Source: Promerops cafer
Taxonomy: Eukaryota > Chordata > Aves > Passeriformes > Nectariniidae
Assembly (NCBI GenBank): GCA_013398275.1
Contig: VZSE01015302.1
Coordinates: 1 to 64,000 of the forward strand
Direction: 5' to 3'
DNA length: 64,000 nt
Below are positions 42,708 through 57,700 of the stretch, one piece after another (the first letter of the stretch is position 1; each line of letters opens with the position of its first letter). The translations under genes were made by a program, and so were the position numbers. The notes under the pieces were generated by a model, which saw only the letters and a list, made by a program, of their open reading frames with translations, searched no databases and was not told the origin of the DNA.

Positions 42708-45700
42708 TTAGATAAGGGAGGTCATACCTGAAAGAGAAACAGACAGGTCAGGACAACAGGACCCAGAGCCACCTGGTTAGAAGGGGCTGCTGCAGAGCCA
42801 GGAGGATCCTGCTCAGGGATGGCAGAAAGTGGGCAAGAGTCTGCATGGGCAGACCACCACCTCACATCAGTGCTGGCACCAAGCAATGTCTCCCTCTGGC
42901 AACCTGGGCAGGAGACCAAGTGCTGCTCCTGCACTGGAGCACAGAGGGAAAGAGCAGAATGACCAACAGCAAAACCCACTGAGTGAGTGGAGGGCCATCC
43001 ACACACACATCCCTCAGTCTCCATCCCTGCTGGGAAGAGCTGTCCGTGAGCAGCCAGGAGAGCTTGCACATGGCTTCCATCTCACCAGGCTACTGGGGCC
43101 TCCACCTCTCCTGCAGAGGGGTCTGGACAGGGATGAAGCCAGGAGGTGGCTCAAAGCTGTTGCTGCAGGTGGTGCTGGCAGGTCTGTCCATCCTCACGGT
43201 GGGAGCCCCGTGGTTTCTGAGGTCCTGAGCAGGGTGGGAGGCTGCCTTGCAGCTCATCATGGGGATCTGTTTGGTCTGTGCTCTGATGGGCTCTCCTTGC
43301 CAGTGTGAAGCCTCTTCCTCTTCCTCCTCCTCCATTCCCAGGCCACGCACCCGTCCCAGCAGCACTGCAGCAGCAAAGCTCTTGGCTGAAGCACTGTGGG
43401 TCGTCAGCTGCTGCAGGGAAGCTGGGATGGGGCAGGGCTCTGTGGGGAAAACCTCACCTGAGGGAGCAGTAAGGAGCGAGAGAGGAGGATTTCACTCAAG
43501 TACCTCGAGAGTTGGGGAAGGCGCTCCGCAGCTTCTCCATTATGTCTTCCAGGCACATGCTGACTTCCTGGGTTTTGGCTTCCACCTCATCTGCAGCGGG
43601 AAGGAGGGCAGGTGGGTATGAAAAGGCTCTCTGGACATCCACCTGGCTGCCAGCATCTCTGCAGGACGGCAGGGTGCAAGCAGCTTCCTGCAGCATGGAA
43701 ACAAGGGAGCAGGGCCAGGAGCCCGGCCCAAGCCCAAACCTCACCTGCAGTTTCAGTGTCAGGGGTGTTGTGCTCTTTCTCCTTTGCCTGGCTGCCTTCT
43801 GACTGATGTGGAGATGAAGCCAAGGAAGAGGCTGCTGAACCATTGCCTTCTGACTCTGCTGGAGGCTGAAGTGAGAAGAGTTGTTGCGAGAAGGTTGTCA
43901 TGACCCTCTGTCCCTGGCTTCCCCTGCTCTGCCCATCCCCTTTGTGCCACTGTCACACCTCTGCTGTGGCAAAGCCCAGCCCACCCTTGCTCTGAGCGCA
44001 CCTGCAGCAGCAGCTCCCTCAGCCTGTGCAGCTGTGACTCCAGCTGCTTGTTGTGGTCCTCCAGGATCTGCATCCGTGTCTCCAGGCGGCTCTTGTGCTG
44101 CCGGAGGATCCGTGCTTCTGCCAGCAGCTCGTCGTTGCGCGCGTCCTGCACGCTTTCGGGAGAGCCTGCAGCCAAGGTTGGAGACTCCACTGCCTCGTCA
44201 TGCTGCCATTTCAAACGTCTCAGCTCTCCCTGGAGGATCCTGCAGGACAGCCCGGGTCAGCATCCCCCCAATCCTTCCTAGAGACTGCTGCAAACACCTG
44301 GGAGCTGCACACTGGGGCTGGCCCCCGGCTCAGACACAGCTCTGCCATTTGTGACGCTTAAGGGCCAGGATGCTGCACTGCAGAGTGGCCTGTCCGTGGT
44401 TCTGCCCCACACAGGGGGGTCACAGATATGCAACCACTTCCTAAGGGCAGGGAAAGCAGCACCTCCTCCTGAGCTGGTGTGCCCTGCCTAGAGCCTCACC
44501 CTGTGTGGTCCAGAGCAGCAGTACCACTGTTCATGAGGGGCTCAGGGACAAGAAGGACAGAGTGCCCTGGGCTCGCTTCAACCCATTTGGGGTTCAGGAG
44601 GGACAGGTTCTGTGGATGTAGGAAGGAATATTTTGGGGAACAGGTTCTGTGGATGTAGGAAGGAATGTTTTGGGGAACAGAATCATCTCCCTTCCTTGGA
44701 GAGCACACCCTCACTGAGTTTTAGTGCTCAGCTTAGACACCCCCCAAAACTGCCCTCTCAGCACCTGCAATCCCCACCTGCAGACCCAGCAGCATCCCCT
44801 GGCTCCACTCTGAGCTCTACAAGGGTTCTCCAGTCCCTTCTCCCCTCTCAGGCTATAGCTCCCACTTTCAGAGATGCCCATGTCTCTACCTGTTTTCATC
44901 CTCTAGGTGGGCCAGGACTCTCTCCAGCTCTCCCTTGTCATCCATGTTGAGGCTTCCTGGAACCTGCTGGCTGCCCCCAGGCTCTCTGTCCGTGATGGGG
45001 CTGGAATGGCGCAGCAGGTACTGGTCCTCATCCCTGTTCCAGCAGGTGGAGAAACACCTTAATCAGGAAAATCATGGGATTTGTGTGCCCTCGGGGAAGG
45101 ACAGCATGGAGGAAGGCAGTTTCATAGGGAAGCTCCTGGCTGCTCCAGGCCTAGAGCTCAGAAGGGGCTCAGCATCCATGGTAGCTGGGGGTGCCCAAGA
45201 GCCTCTCACTCAATGGGACTGGGAAGGAAAGCATTTCTGTACCCTGGCTAGGCACGGATAGAGCCACAGGAGCCCTGACTCATCAGGAGGTGAGGAGAAG
45301 AAAAAGGAGAACTCACAGGCTGTCATCAGGGGACAGGCTATCACTGAAGAAGGAACAGTTCTGGCTTTCCATCTCTGCAAGCCTGGAGGGAAGAGAAAAA
45401 GGTTGAGACATGGTCAGAGACACCCTAAATGTCTGCTCAGCTACCTGCGGCAGCCCCTGCAAGACCCCTCTCTGGCAGGGTCTCCCACCTGGCTTGTACC
45501 AGTCTGCCCCTCTGCACAGGCTCTAGAGAGCTTTGCCTTTTTAAAAACCAAAATACACTGCTGCTCTGGGTGTAAGTCTCTAGAATAAAGAGCTGCTGCT
45601 GTGCAGTGGGCTCAGCCTCCTCTCTCACAAGCAAAGGAAAGGGCTGTAAGAATTCCAGCTCCAGCCTAGGACCCGAGCTACACGTACAGGCTCCCTGTAC

Positions 45701-48700
45701 CCCTTGGGTGCCCACAGCGAGGGCAGAGGCACGACAAACCACAAGGCAGCAGCAGTGGGAAGCTGGCAAACAGCTCTGGTGAGGACACAGAGCAGAACAA
45801 GACACCAAGGGATGTGCCTGCTGAGAATCCACCCAGCAGCTCGTACTGGGAAGAGCAGGACAGCTCATGGAGGCTGCTGCATCACCGAGACAGCTGCTGT
45901 CAAATGCATGGTCTTTGCTGCCAATTCACACAGCATCAGCCACGGCCCAGGCAGGTTTGCCTGGCTGGGCAGCAGGCTGGGGCAGGTGGAGGGGTCTGTG
46001 ACCATATGTGTGCCCCACAGCCCTCAGGGTGGTGCTCTGGGCCCGGCAGGACTGCAGAGCCTGTGGTGGTACCTGCTGGCAAAGTGCTCGATCCGGGAGT
46101 GCGTGTCGGCATGCGGCAACATCGGGGAGGAGGCTGGGCTGCAAGAGATGCACACGGGTCAGCAGGGCTCGGGAGAGGCTGGTCTCACCTGGCTGAGAGG
46201 AGCCAGGGATGGGCTGGACAGAGAGGCTGAAATCTCCATTCCTTCAGGAACAGGGCGTCATATCACCCCCAGAGCAAGTGCTCCTCCAGCCCTCCCCCAG
46301 GAGCCCTGCATGAGCTGAGATGCTCTTTCCATCCACAGAACCCATGTCTCATTCTGGGTGAAAAGACATAACCCAGGGCACAGCCAACTCACGTCTCAGA
46401 GAAGTCAGCCTCGAGCACAGACTGGACGGGCAGGTAACCTCTCTGTGGGTGCTTGCTGAAGTACTGCTTGGACCGAAACTTGTTCTTCAGGGTCGTGGCA
46501 AAGTCTCTCATGTTCTCACTGGATGTGGTCTGCAGAGACACAAACATGACAAAGGTGCCTGTTGAATGAAAAGTGGGTGACCACAGCTCAGCACCCACAA
46601 TAAGATATCCCCTCAGGCTGGGCATGAGCTCCATGGGGGAAGAGGCACATAAAACTGAGGAAGCAAGGAGGGCACACAGCAGCTCTGCGAGCCTGTCATG
46701 GGGCCTGGCACAGGCCAAGCTGGGCACTGGGGGCCATGCATCCTGCTTACCACGAGCCCCAGAAAAGCAGGGACATAGGCAGCTTCCAGCACGCAGAGGG
46801 TACAAAACTACACAAGGGATCCACTTGTGGGGCTGCACCAGCCTAAACATCACGAGGCTGCTGCCATCAGTGGGCCCTGCTCTGAGCCAGGGCCCGCCCA
46901 GCCCAGCCCAGCTCCGTACCGGGGTGTAGTACTCCATGATGGGGTAGTGCAGCTTGTTGCCCTTGCTGGCTCGCCCGGTGAGGAAGCAGGTCTGGCAGAT
47001 ATCCACATTGAACTGCTTCAGGCTCCGATACCTGAAGAGGTCAACAGGCCATAGGGAAGCACCGGCAGTCATCAAAACACGTGTTTAAAGCCCAAGAAAA
47101 GGTCAGTGGGAGGGGACAGAGGTGGCCTGTGTTGCTCTAACACCCCAGTGAACCCACAGTGCTGATGGCTGACGTCCCCAGAAAAGCACTCTGCTCCTTC
47201 CCCTGAGCTGGCAGCTGCTCTGCCCTGCCAGAAACTCTGCTGGCTGCAGAGCTCCAGGCTCCCCAAGGAGCACCAAACTCAGCTGCGTCCTGCGGGACAG
47301 CACGCACTGCCCGGGGGCCAGGGTGCCCTGTCAGAGCCCGTACCTGAATCCCTTGATGGGGCACTGCCGGCAGACGGAGCACTTGGTCTGGTGCTTCACC
47401 TGCTCGGCCATGGTCACCCGGTGCAGCACCGCCAGCCACACCATGGACTGTGGCTCCAGGTTGGCCCACTCCAGGAACTGGGACGCCTCAATGGCAGACT
47501 TCCCATTACTCTGGGGAGGGAGAGGAAGGGGCAGCTCAGAGCTGGGAGCCGGCCGCGGTGGGGGGCAGGTCCCCTGGCACCTCGGGAGCCTGTCCCCAGC
47601 AGAGCCGCTGCAGACGGGGCGAGGCGCTGGCCGCGCACTCACGAAGCGGAAGCAGCTGCGGATGCTGGGCTCCACGTTGCTGCCCCCGAACGCTGCCACC
47701 TCCCCCAGCTGCCGCGGCACCTGGATGGCCTCGTGGAGCAGGACGCCGAGGTGCCGCTGGTCACACAGTCCCCCGGCGTTCGCCACTTGGCTGAAGAGAT
47801 CTGCGGGCGTGACGGACACACAGCTGACACGCCAGCAGCGGGCAGGCACGGGGAGCAGGGCGTGGGTCACAGCACGGACCCCACTGACCACCCCCAGCAG
47901 AGCGCTCAAATAAGAGGCAAAACCTGAGCTATGATTAAAAATCTTTTAAATAACAGTATCCTTCCAGCTTCTAATAACCAGTTTAGTGTCTTCTTCGGAG
48001 AGGGGTTACATACATCATTTATTAAGCAGCCCCAGCCAGCCTGTCCTCTGTGAATCAGCCTAATCCCTTCATTTAACCCCTTGGTGCTCCCTGTGCTACA
48101 CAACATTGCCCTCCACAATATTCCATGGTTAAAATGCAGTGAGGAAAGTAATTTGCCTGACACCTACTGCCCCTCAGCCACGAACCCCCTGGTATTCTCC
48201 TTCTGGAAAGCATTGGATAACTTTCCTGTGTGCCTTCTCTGCACTGCTCCTTACAGTGCCATGCAAGCAAGATCACTGCAGCACCAGTCAGTCTACAAAA
48301 ACGCCTCCTAATTTCGGTGGCGTGGGCCTAGGGAGGGAGGGAGAGGTGATGATGCAAGCAGCTTAGTCACTGCAGGAAAGCTCTTTCTTTGCTCTTCCTG
48401 GGCAAAGAACGTCTGAGCCAGGAAACAAAACCACTCCTGTTTTCCCGAGGTGAATTCACACCAGGTTCTAGGGGAGGGAGACAAGGGACTCACACTGGAA
48501 CTTCTCCTTGACCTCTGTCCCGCACAGACACGCGATGCCCGTCTTGAAGGAGAGAGCCCTCATCTTCCCGCTGCGGCCGCTGCAGGACAAGACATTGCAC
48601 AGGCTGGCAAAGGTTCCAGAGCGGGGCTTTTTGTCAGGGGGGGTCATCAAGGCAAGCACACGCCCGGCAGCCTCCCTCACTGGCAGCCAGAACCTTTCTG

Positions 48701-51700
48701 CAGCCCTGCCAGCTGGAGGGGCAGCACAGAGGTTTCCTCCCAGGCGTGGCAGCCCCACAGCTCGGGGGACACTGAGGGACAGGTACCTGTCAAAGACGTT
48801 CAGCAGCCAGTTGAGGCTCATGTCCACGCAGAGGGGCACGTTCACCAGGATGCCCCGCTCCTCCTCCAGCCGCTCGTAGAGGGCCGTCAGGCAGTGGATG
48901 ACCTCCACCACGTCCATCGCCCGGTCGCTGGGCTGCAGGTCGTGCTCGTTGAAGATTTCCAAAGCCGTGGCCAGGGTGACCATGTCCACTGCACAGAAAG
49001 CACGGGGAGGGGGATCAGAGGGAATGAGGGGAAATGAGAGAGGTGAGAACCAAGAGGAGAGAGATGCAGCCCTGCCCTGACCTGGGGCAGTGTTAGTCCC
49101 ACTGTGTTGGGAAAGGTGCTGGTAAGGATGGGTGCAGCTCCTAGAATTTCTCTCCTGCCTGTAAACTTCTCCCAAGGTACCACATCTTCACCCTGAGCCA
49201 CCATTCTCTGTGACCTCCCTTCCTCATTTCCGTGTCCAGCCAGGGCCATGAAAATGCCACCCATGGAAGGCTCTGTGCAGAGCCCAGTGCTGGCCTCTCT
49301 GTACATGCCAGGTCCCTGTGGGGCTGGTGTGGGGAGATGAGGGGGCACAGACCCACAGAGACCCTACAAGCAACTGCCCAGAGATGGATCAGTCCTGTCT
49401 CCAGCTCTGACAGGGTGAGGGAGTTAAGGCACAAACCCAAAACAGGGCTAGGACAGAGTGGGCTACCCTGGCTGCTCTGCTTTCAGATTTCTACAGCTGC
49501 AGGTTGTACGTGCTACTGTGTTAGCAACCAGCAGTATTTCTTTCCTGAAAGCCTTTCCATCTTTGAGACCATTTATATTCACACTACCCAGAGGATTGTG
49601 TGCCTTTTCCACACTGTAACTTCACTCTGTGGAAAAATCCTCCCTTCTCCTGTCAAAGCTGCTACACTTGCACTGGGAAGCCCCAGTTTCCACACCAGGG
49701 AGTATCACTCCTGCCCACCCTCGTGTCCACACTGCCCACCACTGCATATGGCTCTGATCTATCCCTCACTGCCTCTTTCCTACACAGGCACTCCACCAAA
49801 CTTCTCATTATAGGAAAGCTGCCTTGGCAACCTCCTTGCCCTTTTCTCAAGTATATCTTGAATAAAGAGCACTTACTCATGTCATTTCTGGGGTGGAAAG
49901 AAGGCGACAGTGCAGCATGTGAGATGCAAGAGATGCACAACCAAAGATGCACAAGCAGCACACAGGAGAGCCCACCTTTTCTCTTCGCCCTTGTTTCCTC
50001 TCCACACACCTTAACAGGGTAGCAAAAGCCAACTGCTGCTTTCTCCCATTTGTGTTACATCATCCCTGAATGCCCCTGGGTACAGGACAGCCTGATCACC
50101 ACAGTGTTACGAAAATACTCCACAGCCAGGGCTCGGCTCCCTTGAGAACCCAAACTCCTCTTACCCTGACTCATTGCCTTCTTCCAGCCCTTTCACAGGA
50201 TGTCAAGGAGCACAGGCTTGCCTGGGACCCCACTGCTGCCTGCACCTCCTACCCTTCATGAGCAATTAATTCAGGAGGAGGATTTCCCTCAGCCTGCTGC
50301 TGCTTAATTTTGACAGAGCCTTGGTGAGATGCTTTGTCAAACGCTCTGAGCAGCCAAGGATGCTGCATCAATCAGATTCCCATCTGCCTGCCTGCCAGTT
50401 CCACCAGAAACTCCTCAGCAGTTTCCAGGGAGCAGCTACCTCTTGGAGAGATGTTTGAACTCCTGTCATATCATGTTCATCTGGCTATTAATCCTCCAGT
50501 TTTCACCAGGAGTGCAGAAGTCAGGTTTATTGCTCCCTTCCTCCTCTTTCAGCAGTGAGGCCCTCTCTGTCCCTGCCAGTGAGGCTGGTTTCATCTCTCA
50601 GTTACATCCACATCTTCTCCAGGCTCCTTTGGAGCTGCTTGGCGAGCTCCTGCCTGATCCCACAGCTCTGTAACCCTGAGCTGGACCACTTTGTTCTCCT
50701 GTTCCTTTGGATAACACCTGCCCTCGAGTCGTTCCCACCGCAAGCCTGTAAAGAAAGGCGCTGACACGGACTGGTGCACTTGCTCAGCTTCCCAGGCTGA
50801 TCTTCCTGGTGTCTCGCCTCAGCTACCTGGTGCCTCCTGTCTTTGATGTGCTGATGAAAGCTTGTGTTAGTTTAATGCCTTCACTGAGGGAGACCCAGCA
50901 GGAGGGAAACCCTTCCCACACTCACGTCGGAGGGCTTTTTGCACGCGCCGGAGTTTCATGGCCGTCCGGTACGCCGAGAACTTGATGTTGTTCAAATCCG
51001 CTGCAGTGACACAGGGAAACAGGAATAAAACCACAGCACAACATCCTTATCTCCAGGGCAGGAAGCAGCAGTTGCAGTTCTCAGACCCCAGCCTCACCAG
51101 CAGAAGCAGAGCACATGCAGGACGGTGAGGAGCAGAGCCTGGCAGGGCTCACACCCCACTGCTCTGGGGGACCCTGTGCCACAGAGGGGAGCAGGTGGCC
51201 TGGGGGAATCTCACGTGCACCCCACGCTGCAAAAAGGCAAGTACTGCTCAAGTGGCTCTGTGACAGCCTCCTTACCCAGCGTCTGGTACAGCTCTGTCAT
51301 CTTTGGGTGGTCCCAGCACGTCGTCTGGGCCTGGTGGCTGGAAGCAAAATAGATGGAGACCAAGAGTCAATCTGGTAGCCAAAAGCTGCCATGAGAGATT
51401 AAAAAAAGGACCTGGCCAGCACTGGAACAAGTGTTTCAGTGTCTGCAGGCACTGCTGCATCCCACTGAGCACACTCCCCAGCCACAGCAGCATGAAGGAT
51501 GCCCACAGTAGGACATCCCCACTTGCTGCCAGCCCCCTCTCCTTCCAGCTGGGGTTTCCCCTCATCTTGGGCATCCCAGCAGGCAGGGAAAGCCTGGATC
51601 TGCCAGGCTGAGGAAGACTTGCTTCACTGGAGCTGAGTTCTCACTCCAGTCTGTTCAGTGGCCCCCTCTCCTAATTGGTGCCCAATTCCTGATCCCGCCA

Positions 51701-54700
51701 GGCCAGAGAAGACCTCGGGCTGTGTCTGGGAATGCACTCACTTGATGTAGTATGGCACTTTGTTGGGGGAAATGGCTCGTTCCCAGGGGACCTGGACAGA
51801 GGCTGCAAGGAGAGAAACACGGGTCAGATCACCACCAAATGCTCCTCTGAGCTGATGCTGTTGCTGATGCCAGCCCAGCAGGCCTGTGCCAACAGGTGGG
51901 TGCCTCGAAAAGGCTGTGTCTTCCCCAATCACCAGCTGCAGGAGCTGGTGCAGGCGAGGGCATGCTGCCTGTAAAAAAGGCTCAAGACTGCTGGTCTTGT
52001 TAGAGACATCTTGCCTCTCGAGCCAAGGGCTTTGTATCTGGCTGAGCTCAGAACCTAGGAAGAGACATTTCCTGATGCTTTTGATGATGCCCAAGGCAAC
52101 CTTGTGGTCACCAGTGGGCAGGGCTCATGGCAGATGAGATTTGGGCACGCAGACACAGCGCTGCCTGTTATGACCAGGCTCAGACACCCAAAGCATCTGT
52201 TGTTCCTGTTATTCCTGCTGTGTGTGCCAGCTGCAGTATCTTGGGAAGATGAGGATTCACCCCATTCCAGCTGCCCTGTGTTACACAGAGGATGGAAGCC
52301 ATGGCATGACCCTCGGTTATTTTCCTTTTTCACAGGTAGCGTATCAGTTCCAGCAACTGGGAAAGTCATTCTTCCTTTCAGATAGGAGTGTGCAGAGAAG
52401 CACAGGCCAACAAATCCCACTGACATCCAGAGTCTCTGCAGGGCTCAGCGTGTCCAAGGATGGACCCCAGGCTCTGGAGCACAACCTGCTGCCCAGCCTT
52501 TGCAGGTCTGAGAGCTGTCAGCCAACAGCTCTGATCTGCAAAAGCAGCCTCCCTCTGCCTCGCCACATGAATGAAAACCTCCTGAACAGGCACATTTTTA
52601 GCCTCCAAATAAGTAACACGGGATATGAGGGACTGCCTTTCCCTGCCATCTGTTGTCTTGCTCTGAGGCTGACACAGTCCCAGTGTCCCCTGGGAGCTGC
52701 TGCTGCGAGTGTCACAGCTCTGTGCTCTGAAGGGAAACCACACTCACGTCCCACCCGTGGTCCCACACAGTGAGGCAGCACAATGCCAGCTTTGGAGATG
52801 CCTCCTGCTTTGGCTCCTGTGCACCGGGCACCAGCCTGGGCCCTTTTCCAGCCTCGTGCATGGCTCTGGGCTCAGCAGCAGGACTTTGCACCCTGTTTTC
52901 CTGTGCCACAGCCCAGGCTGCTCTGCAGAGGCAGCCTCGTGGCAGAAGCCAGGGGGACCCACTCACGTACAGGAGAGGAAGTGCTGGGAGCCTGGTCCGA
53001 AGTCCCGGTGGGCATCTTGGAGCTGCTTCAGACGTTCATTAATGGAGGCCTGGAGAGTAAAAAATAATTCACTGGCAGTCCAACAGGCATTTTGGATTGA
53101 TGACCCATTCAGGAAAGCTTGTGGGTGGACTCAGACATGCCCCAGCACACAGGTGCTCTTCCTTCCTCTCCTGTCTTGGTGTTTGTGTCCTCCTCCAGCC
53201 TGCTAAACCCTCTACACCTCCTCCCACAGGCGGAGGCAGCACAGCCACATCTCCAGCTCACCTGTACCCACACTCTCACAGACATCAAAGCAGTCACAGA
53301 TGGTACTGACCCCCTCCACCAACACATCCTGACTCTCCCTTTGTTCCTCCCACTGCCTTTTCCTGACCAAGATCTCTGCAGATTTACCAGACTCCTTCCT
53401 CACACTGAACTGATGCTCTTCTCTTCCAGGAATACCAGCTACAGCGTCCTGCTGTGCCAAACCTTATCATCCTCGAAGCCCAGCAGTGACAGCCCTTCCC
53501 AGCATCCTCCTGCCCATGGTTTATTTGCAGTGCTTGCCCCTGACTCCTTCCCACCTGCAGCTGCTTCCAGCGGGTGTTGATCTGCTCCAGGGTACGGGAA
53601 CTCTCCATGCACAGGTGGACATCTGAGATGGCAAGCTGGTGTGCAAGATCATTGACCACTTTCACCCCATCCTTCATGGGGGAGAGCTCCTCTTTGAACA
53701 GCTGGAGCCCAATGCCCGGGGACACAGGCACAGAGCAGGGGAAGAAGGAAAAGAAGCAGGTGAGTAGCCACAACTTGGATCTGATTCCTTTGCTGCAAGC
53801 TAGGGTGGGCTAGTGACTGCCAAGCCACTGCTGACTAACCCTCCCACAGGCTACCTTAGCTGGGGAAAAAATACCCAACAAACTAACTAGGCTGCAGATT
53901 ACTCCTGATAAATGAAATGAGGACAATGACTTGACTATGCTGAGCCACTGTAGCTGAGTAAGGCCTGTGCCATGACAAGGTGCTCAGCATGGCCAGTTGC
54001 TCAGGACACTGCTGGCCAAAACCCCCCTCACAAAGCAGGGGGGCTGTGGGAAGGAGGCCTTGGCCCTCAGATCCCAGGTAATGAGGCTGCCTTGGACTGA
54101 GCAGTGCAGGGGAGCAGCTCTGTCCTCCTGGGAAGCAGCATTTCATCACCCCATGGCCAAGGCTGGAGCCTTCTCAGGGCCAGAAGCACCTTGGTTGACT
54201 GGATGTGCTCGGGCAAGGAGTCGATGAAGAGGTCCCCGATGGGTTCCCAGGTCTCCCGCACACTTTCAGCCTGGTCCAGGGTCGTGCTGAGCTCTTCCAT
54301 AGCCCCTTTAATCTCCAGCAGCTGCTCCAGGGTCCGTTCAATGTGGCGGTGCTGGTCCACGCAGCGGGCCGTGAGCTTCTCCCACAGCTCGCTGGCCACG
54401 TTCGCCTGCTTCCAGACAAAGCGGCTGATGTTCTGGATCCGGTGCCGGGGAGACACATCTGGGGAGGCAGAGCAGGAGGGCAACAGGGAGCAAAAATGAG
54501 AGCCCAGCCCAGAGGAGACTGGGGCAAGGGGTGGAGGGAGGACAGGGAAATCAGAGAGAAAAAAATCTAGGGAAACTGGGAAAAGGGAAGGAAAACAAGT
54601 AATAATAGTATCCATCTCTGCACCAGCTGCTCTAGGTATCCAGCCTCTCTGTCCTCACAGGCAGAAGCTGTGCTGCCTTTAAAAAACCTACCCCAGAGCA

Positions 54701-57700
54701 CATCTGGGGCTGCCTCATGGGGTGCCCCCACCCTGGAGTGCACCAGGAGCCTCTGCCTTTTCCTGGGACAGCCACACTGCTCTGTGCTAGTCTGACCTTT
54801 GGCCAAAGGACTGGGCACAGCCTGGGCACGGCGCTGTGAGGCAGAGCACTCAAGTGCTGCTTTGTGCCACAGCAGCCACCTCCATTCCACCCTCTCCGGG
54901 CCAGCCCAGGAGGAGCTGTGAAACCAGAGAACAAAAAAGGGGGAGCTCCACAGACCTTTGCTTTCCAAAGTTGGTTCTTCTAATTCCTCAAACGGGTGCT
55001 GGGAGAGGAAAGCCTGTGCTGACTCCAGGACAGAGTAAATGTACGGTCCCCGAGACTTCACTTCTTCCATGAAAGCCTGGAGAGTAGAGCACAGAGATGA
55101 GACAGCAGGCTGGGCCAGAAAGTTGTGCCCTGGCTGCCCCCTTGCCAAATGCTGCAGTGATTTATTCACCGCAAGGCCCCAACCTCACTGGAGGCACAGA
55201 GAGGAGTCAGTGTCAAGAGAAATATTTTTGTAGCTCAGGGAAGGAATGACCACCTGCCAGAAGGTGGCTCCTGCAGAGGTTTGGCCTGCAGCTTTGCTGG
55301 AGTGGGGAGACACAACAGCAAGCCCAGAATGGTGTGTTGAGCCAGGGCTGCACAAGAGGAGCTGTTTATTTATGGTGCTTTCAGAGGCACTGCTTGGAGA
55401 CGCTCTTCACTCGTGCAGCGAGAGCATGGCCACGCTAACAATCCTTCCAGCAGCTGCTCAGCAACAGGTCCAGCTGCTGCAGGAGCAAGGAGAGAAACAG
55501 CAGGATGCCCCAAAGCAGCACATCTGCCAGGGAAGATTTCAGAGGCACACTGGTCTAGTATGTCCTCTCCTCCCCTCCAACCGCAGCTCCCACACCAGTG
55601 CTGTCTGCTGGATGGGCTGTTTGTGCACCAGGGAAGCTCCAGCAAAGATGAGGGATAGCAGCAGTAAACATTCTATTTTTGTTTTCAAGGTAAAAACAAC
55701 TAAAGCCCAACAGCCACTGGCAGTGAGAAGAAAATGCTGTGAACCTGGGAGCAGGAAACTCTGATTTGCCTCCAGTTTCAGATATGATGATAACGTGTTC
55801 CTGCAGGCACCACTCGTGTCCCAGCCACAGGACTGCCCCTAGAACAACCAGCCTTCTCAGGCTGCAGGATCCCAAAAGCAGAGCCCAGTGAGAGGCAGGA
55901 CATAGGGAAGCCACGACAAAGGACAGGGCTCACTACCAGCTGCAGGTGACCCGAGGCCGTAACGTGGGTTTATTGTCTAAAACCAGACGGGCTCTGCCTT
56001 TTCTCAGGAAGCAGAGATGGACTCTCAGGGACTGGCTGTGGCCTGGGCAGTGGCACGAGGCGGGGTCCCAAGCAGGGCTGCCCACCCGCAGCCCGTCCCA
56101 GCAGCGAGCGCGGGCGGCGCGGGGAACGCACCGCGTGTGTCTCCTTCTCCTGCTGCACCAGGAGAACATCGCCCCGCAGGGGCAGCTGTGCCGACAGCTC
56201 CTCATCCTTCTGCCCCAGCCAGTCGATGATCTCCTGGAGAGGCACCTGCAGCTTCCCACTGTGGTCAGAGAAGGCCTCCAGCCGAGCCCTGGCAGGAGAG
56301 CAAGGACAGTGAGGTGACAGACAGACAGGAGAGGAGCAGGCTCCCTGGGGAAGGGAAGCACAGCACCATGGCTGGGTGCTGACCCCCAGGGCCTCCTCAG
56401 GGACTGGCAGCACACCTTAGCATGGGCTGTGCATGACCCCCAGCCAGCAGAGAGGCTGCACTGCCTGGTGGGGTGAGGCATGGAGGCACTGGGGACAAGG
56501 AACTGAAGCCATTCCTCACCCAGGAGCCCAGAGTAGAGGACAGTCATTCTGTGTTTGCCTGTGGGTCAGAACTGCTCTGGCTAGCAAGGGGGGCTTGGAA
56601 TGGCATTTACATGTCTGGGCAGCTTCCAGGAGCCTCGGATTAAGGCAGGAGACAATTAACACGCCCCAGTTAAGCTCTCTGTCATGCTGGCTGTGGAGCT
56701 GCAAACTCTGACAGTCTGGAAGGCATGTTCCCCTCACGCAGTGGAGAGGGCTCCCAGCACAGGGACAGGCACAGAGGAGGTGCAGGCAAAGCCATGGGGC
56801 AAAAAGAGACAACTGCAGAGGTGGCAGAGGATAGAGAGAGCAGCAGAAAGCAGGCAGGAGGGAAGGAGGGGAGGGAGGAGAGGACGGGATGGGTAGAAAT
56901 GGAGGAGGTGCTTTCCAGCAAAAGGAGATTCAAAAGTCTGCGGACCAGAGGGGGAGCTGAGCCAAGGTCACTGTGAATTCATGTGGCTCATCAAGCAAAA
57001 AAGTTCAAAAACCTCCTGACAATCACAAGCAGCAGGCAAGGCTGGAAGGCCAGGCCAGCCTGGAGCTCGCTCCAGGCAGGACTCTTACCGAAGGCTGTGG
57101 GACTTTTTTTTGATCTCGTTCCAGCAAAGATTCATCTCCAGAGGGGCCTGGGGCCTGGCAGCTCTGCTTGGAGCCCGGGGGGTTACACACGAAGGTCCTG
57201 CACCATCCTGCAAGGCTTCAACCTGTGCAGAAACAGAGCCATGCTGTATCCAGAGATTGCTGCCTGGTGCTTTGGGAACTCGCTTGGGGACACCCACCCC
57301 ACCCTGCCCCAACCCTGACTGGATTTTCAACTCTCTGGGGGGCTGCCCTGTTCCTTAAGTGGTCTGTTAGCAGCTCCCTGGAAGAAGGAGCACTAGGAGC
57401 AAAGGCTGAAGGGAGGGCTTACTGCCCATCTCCTGTTCTCAGTTATCCAGCACCGAGCTCATCTCACTGAGAGCTGTTAAGCCAGAGCTGGTCCTTATGT
57501 GTCACAGTGCCTGCAGGGCTAATGATGATTTTTCCCATGTTATACAGAGCTGCTGTGCTTCGAGAGGAGGCTGATCCTGCTGTTCCCAGGGACCAAGGGG
57601 ATCTGCCAACATCCTTTTTGCCATCCCCAATACTGGGACTTGCCACCTGCTCCTCTACAGAGGCTCCAGGATATTCCCTGCCTGCATGGCCAATCTGAGA

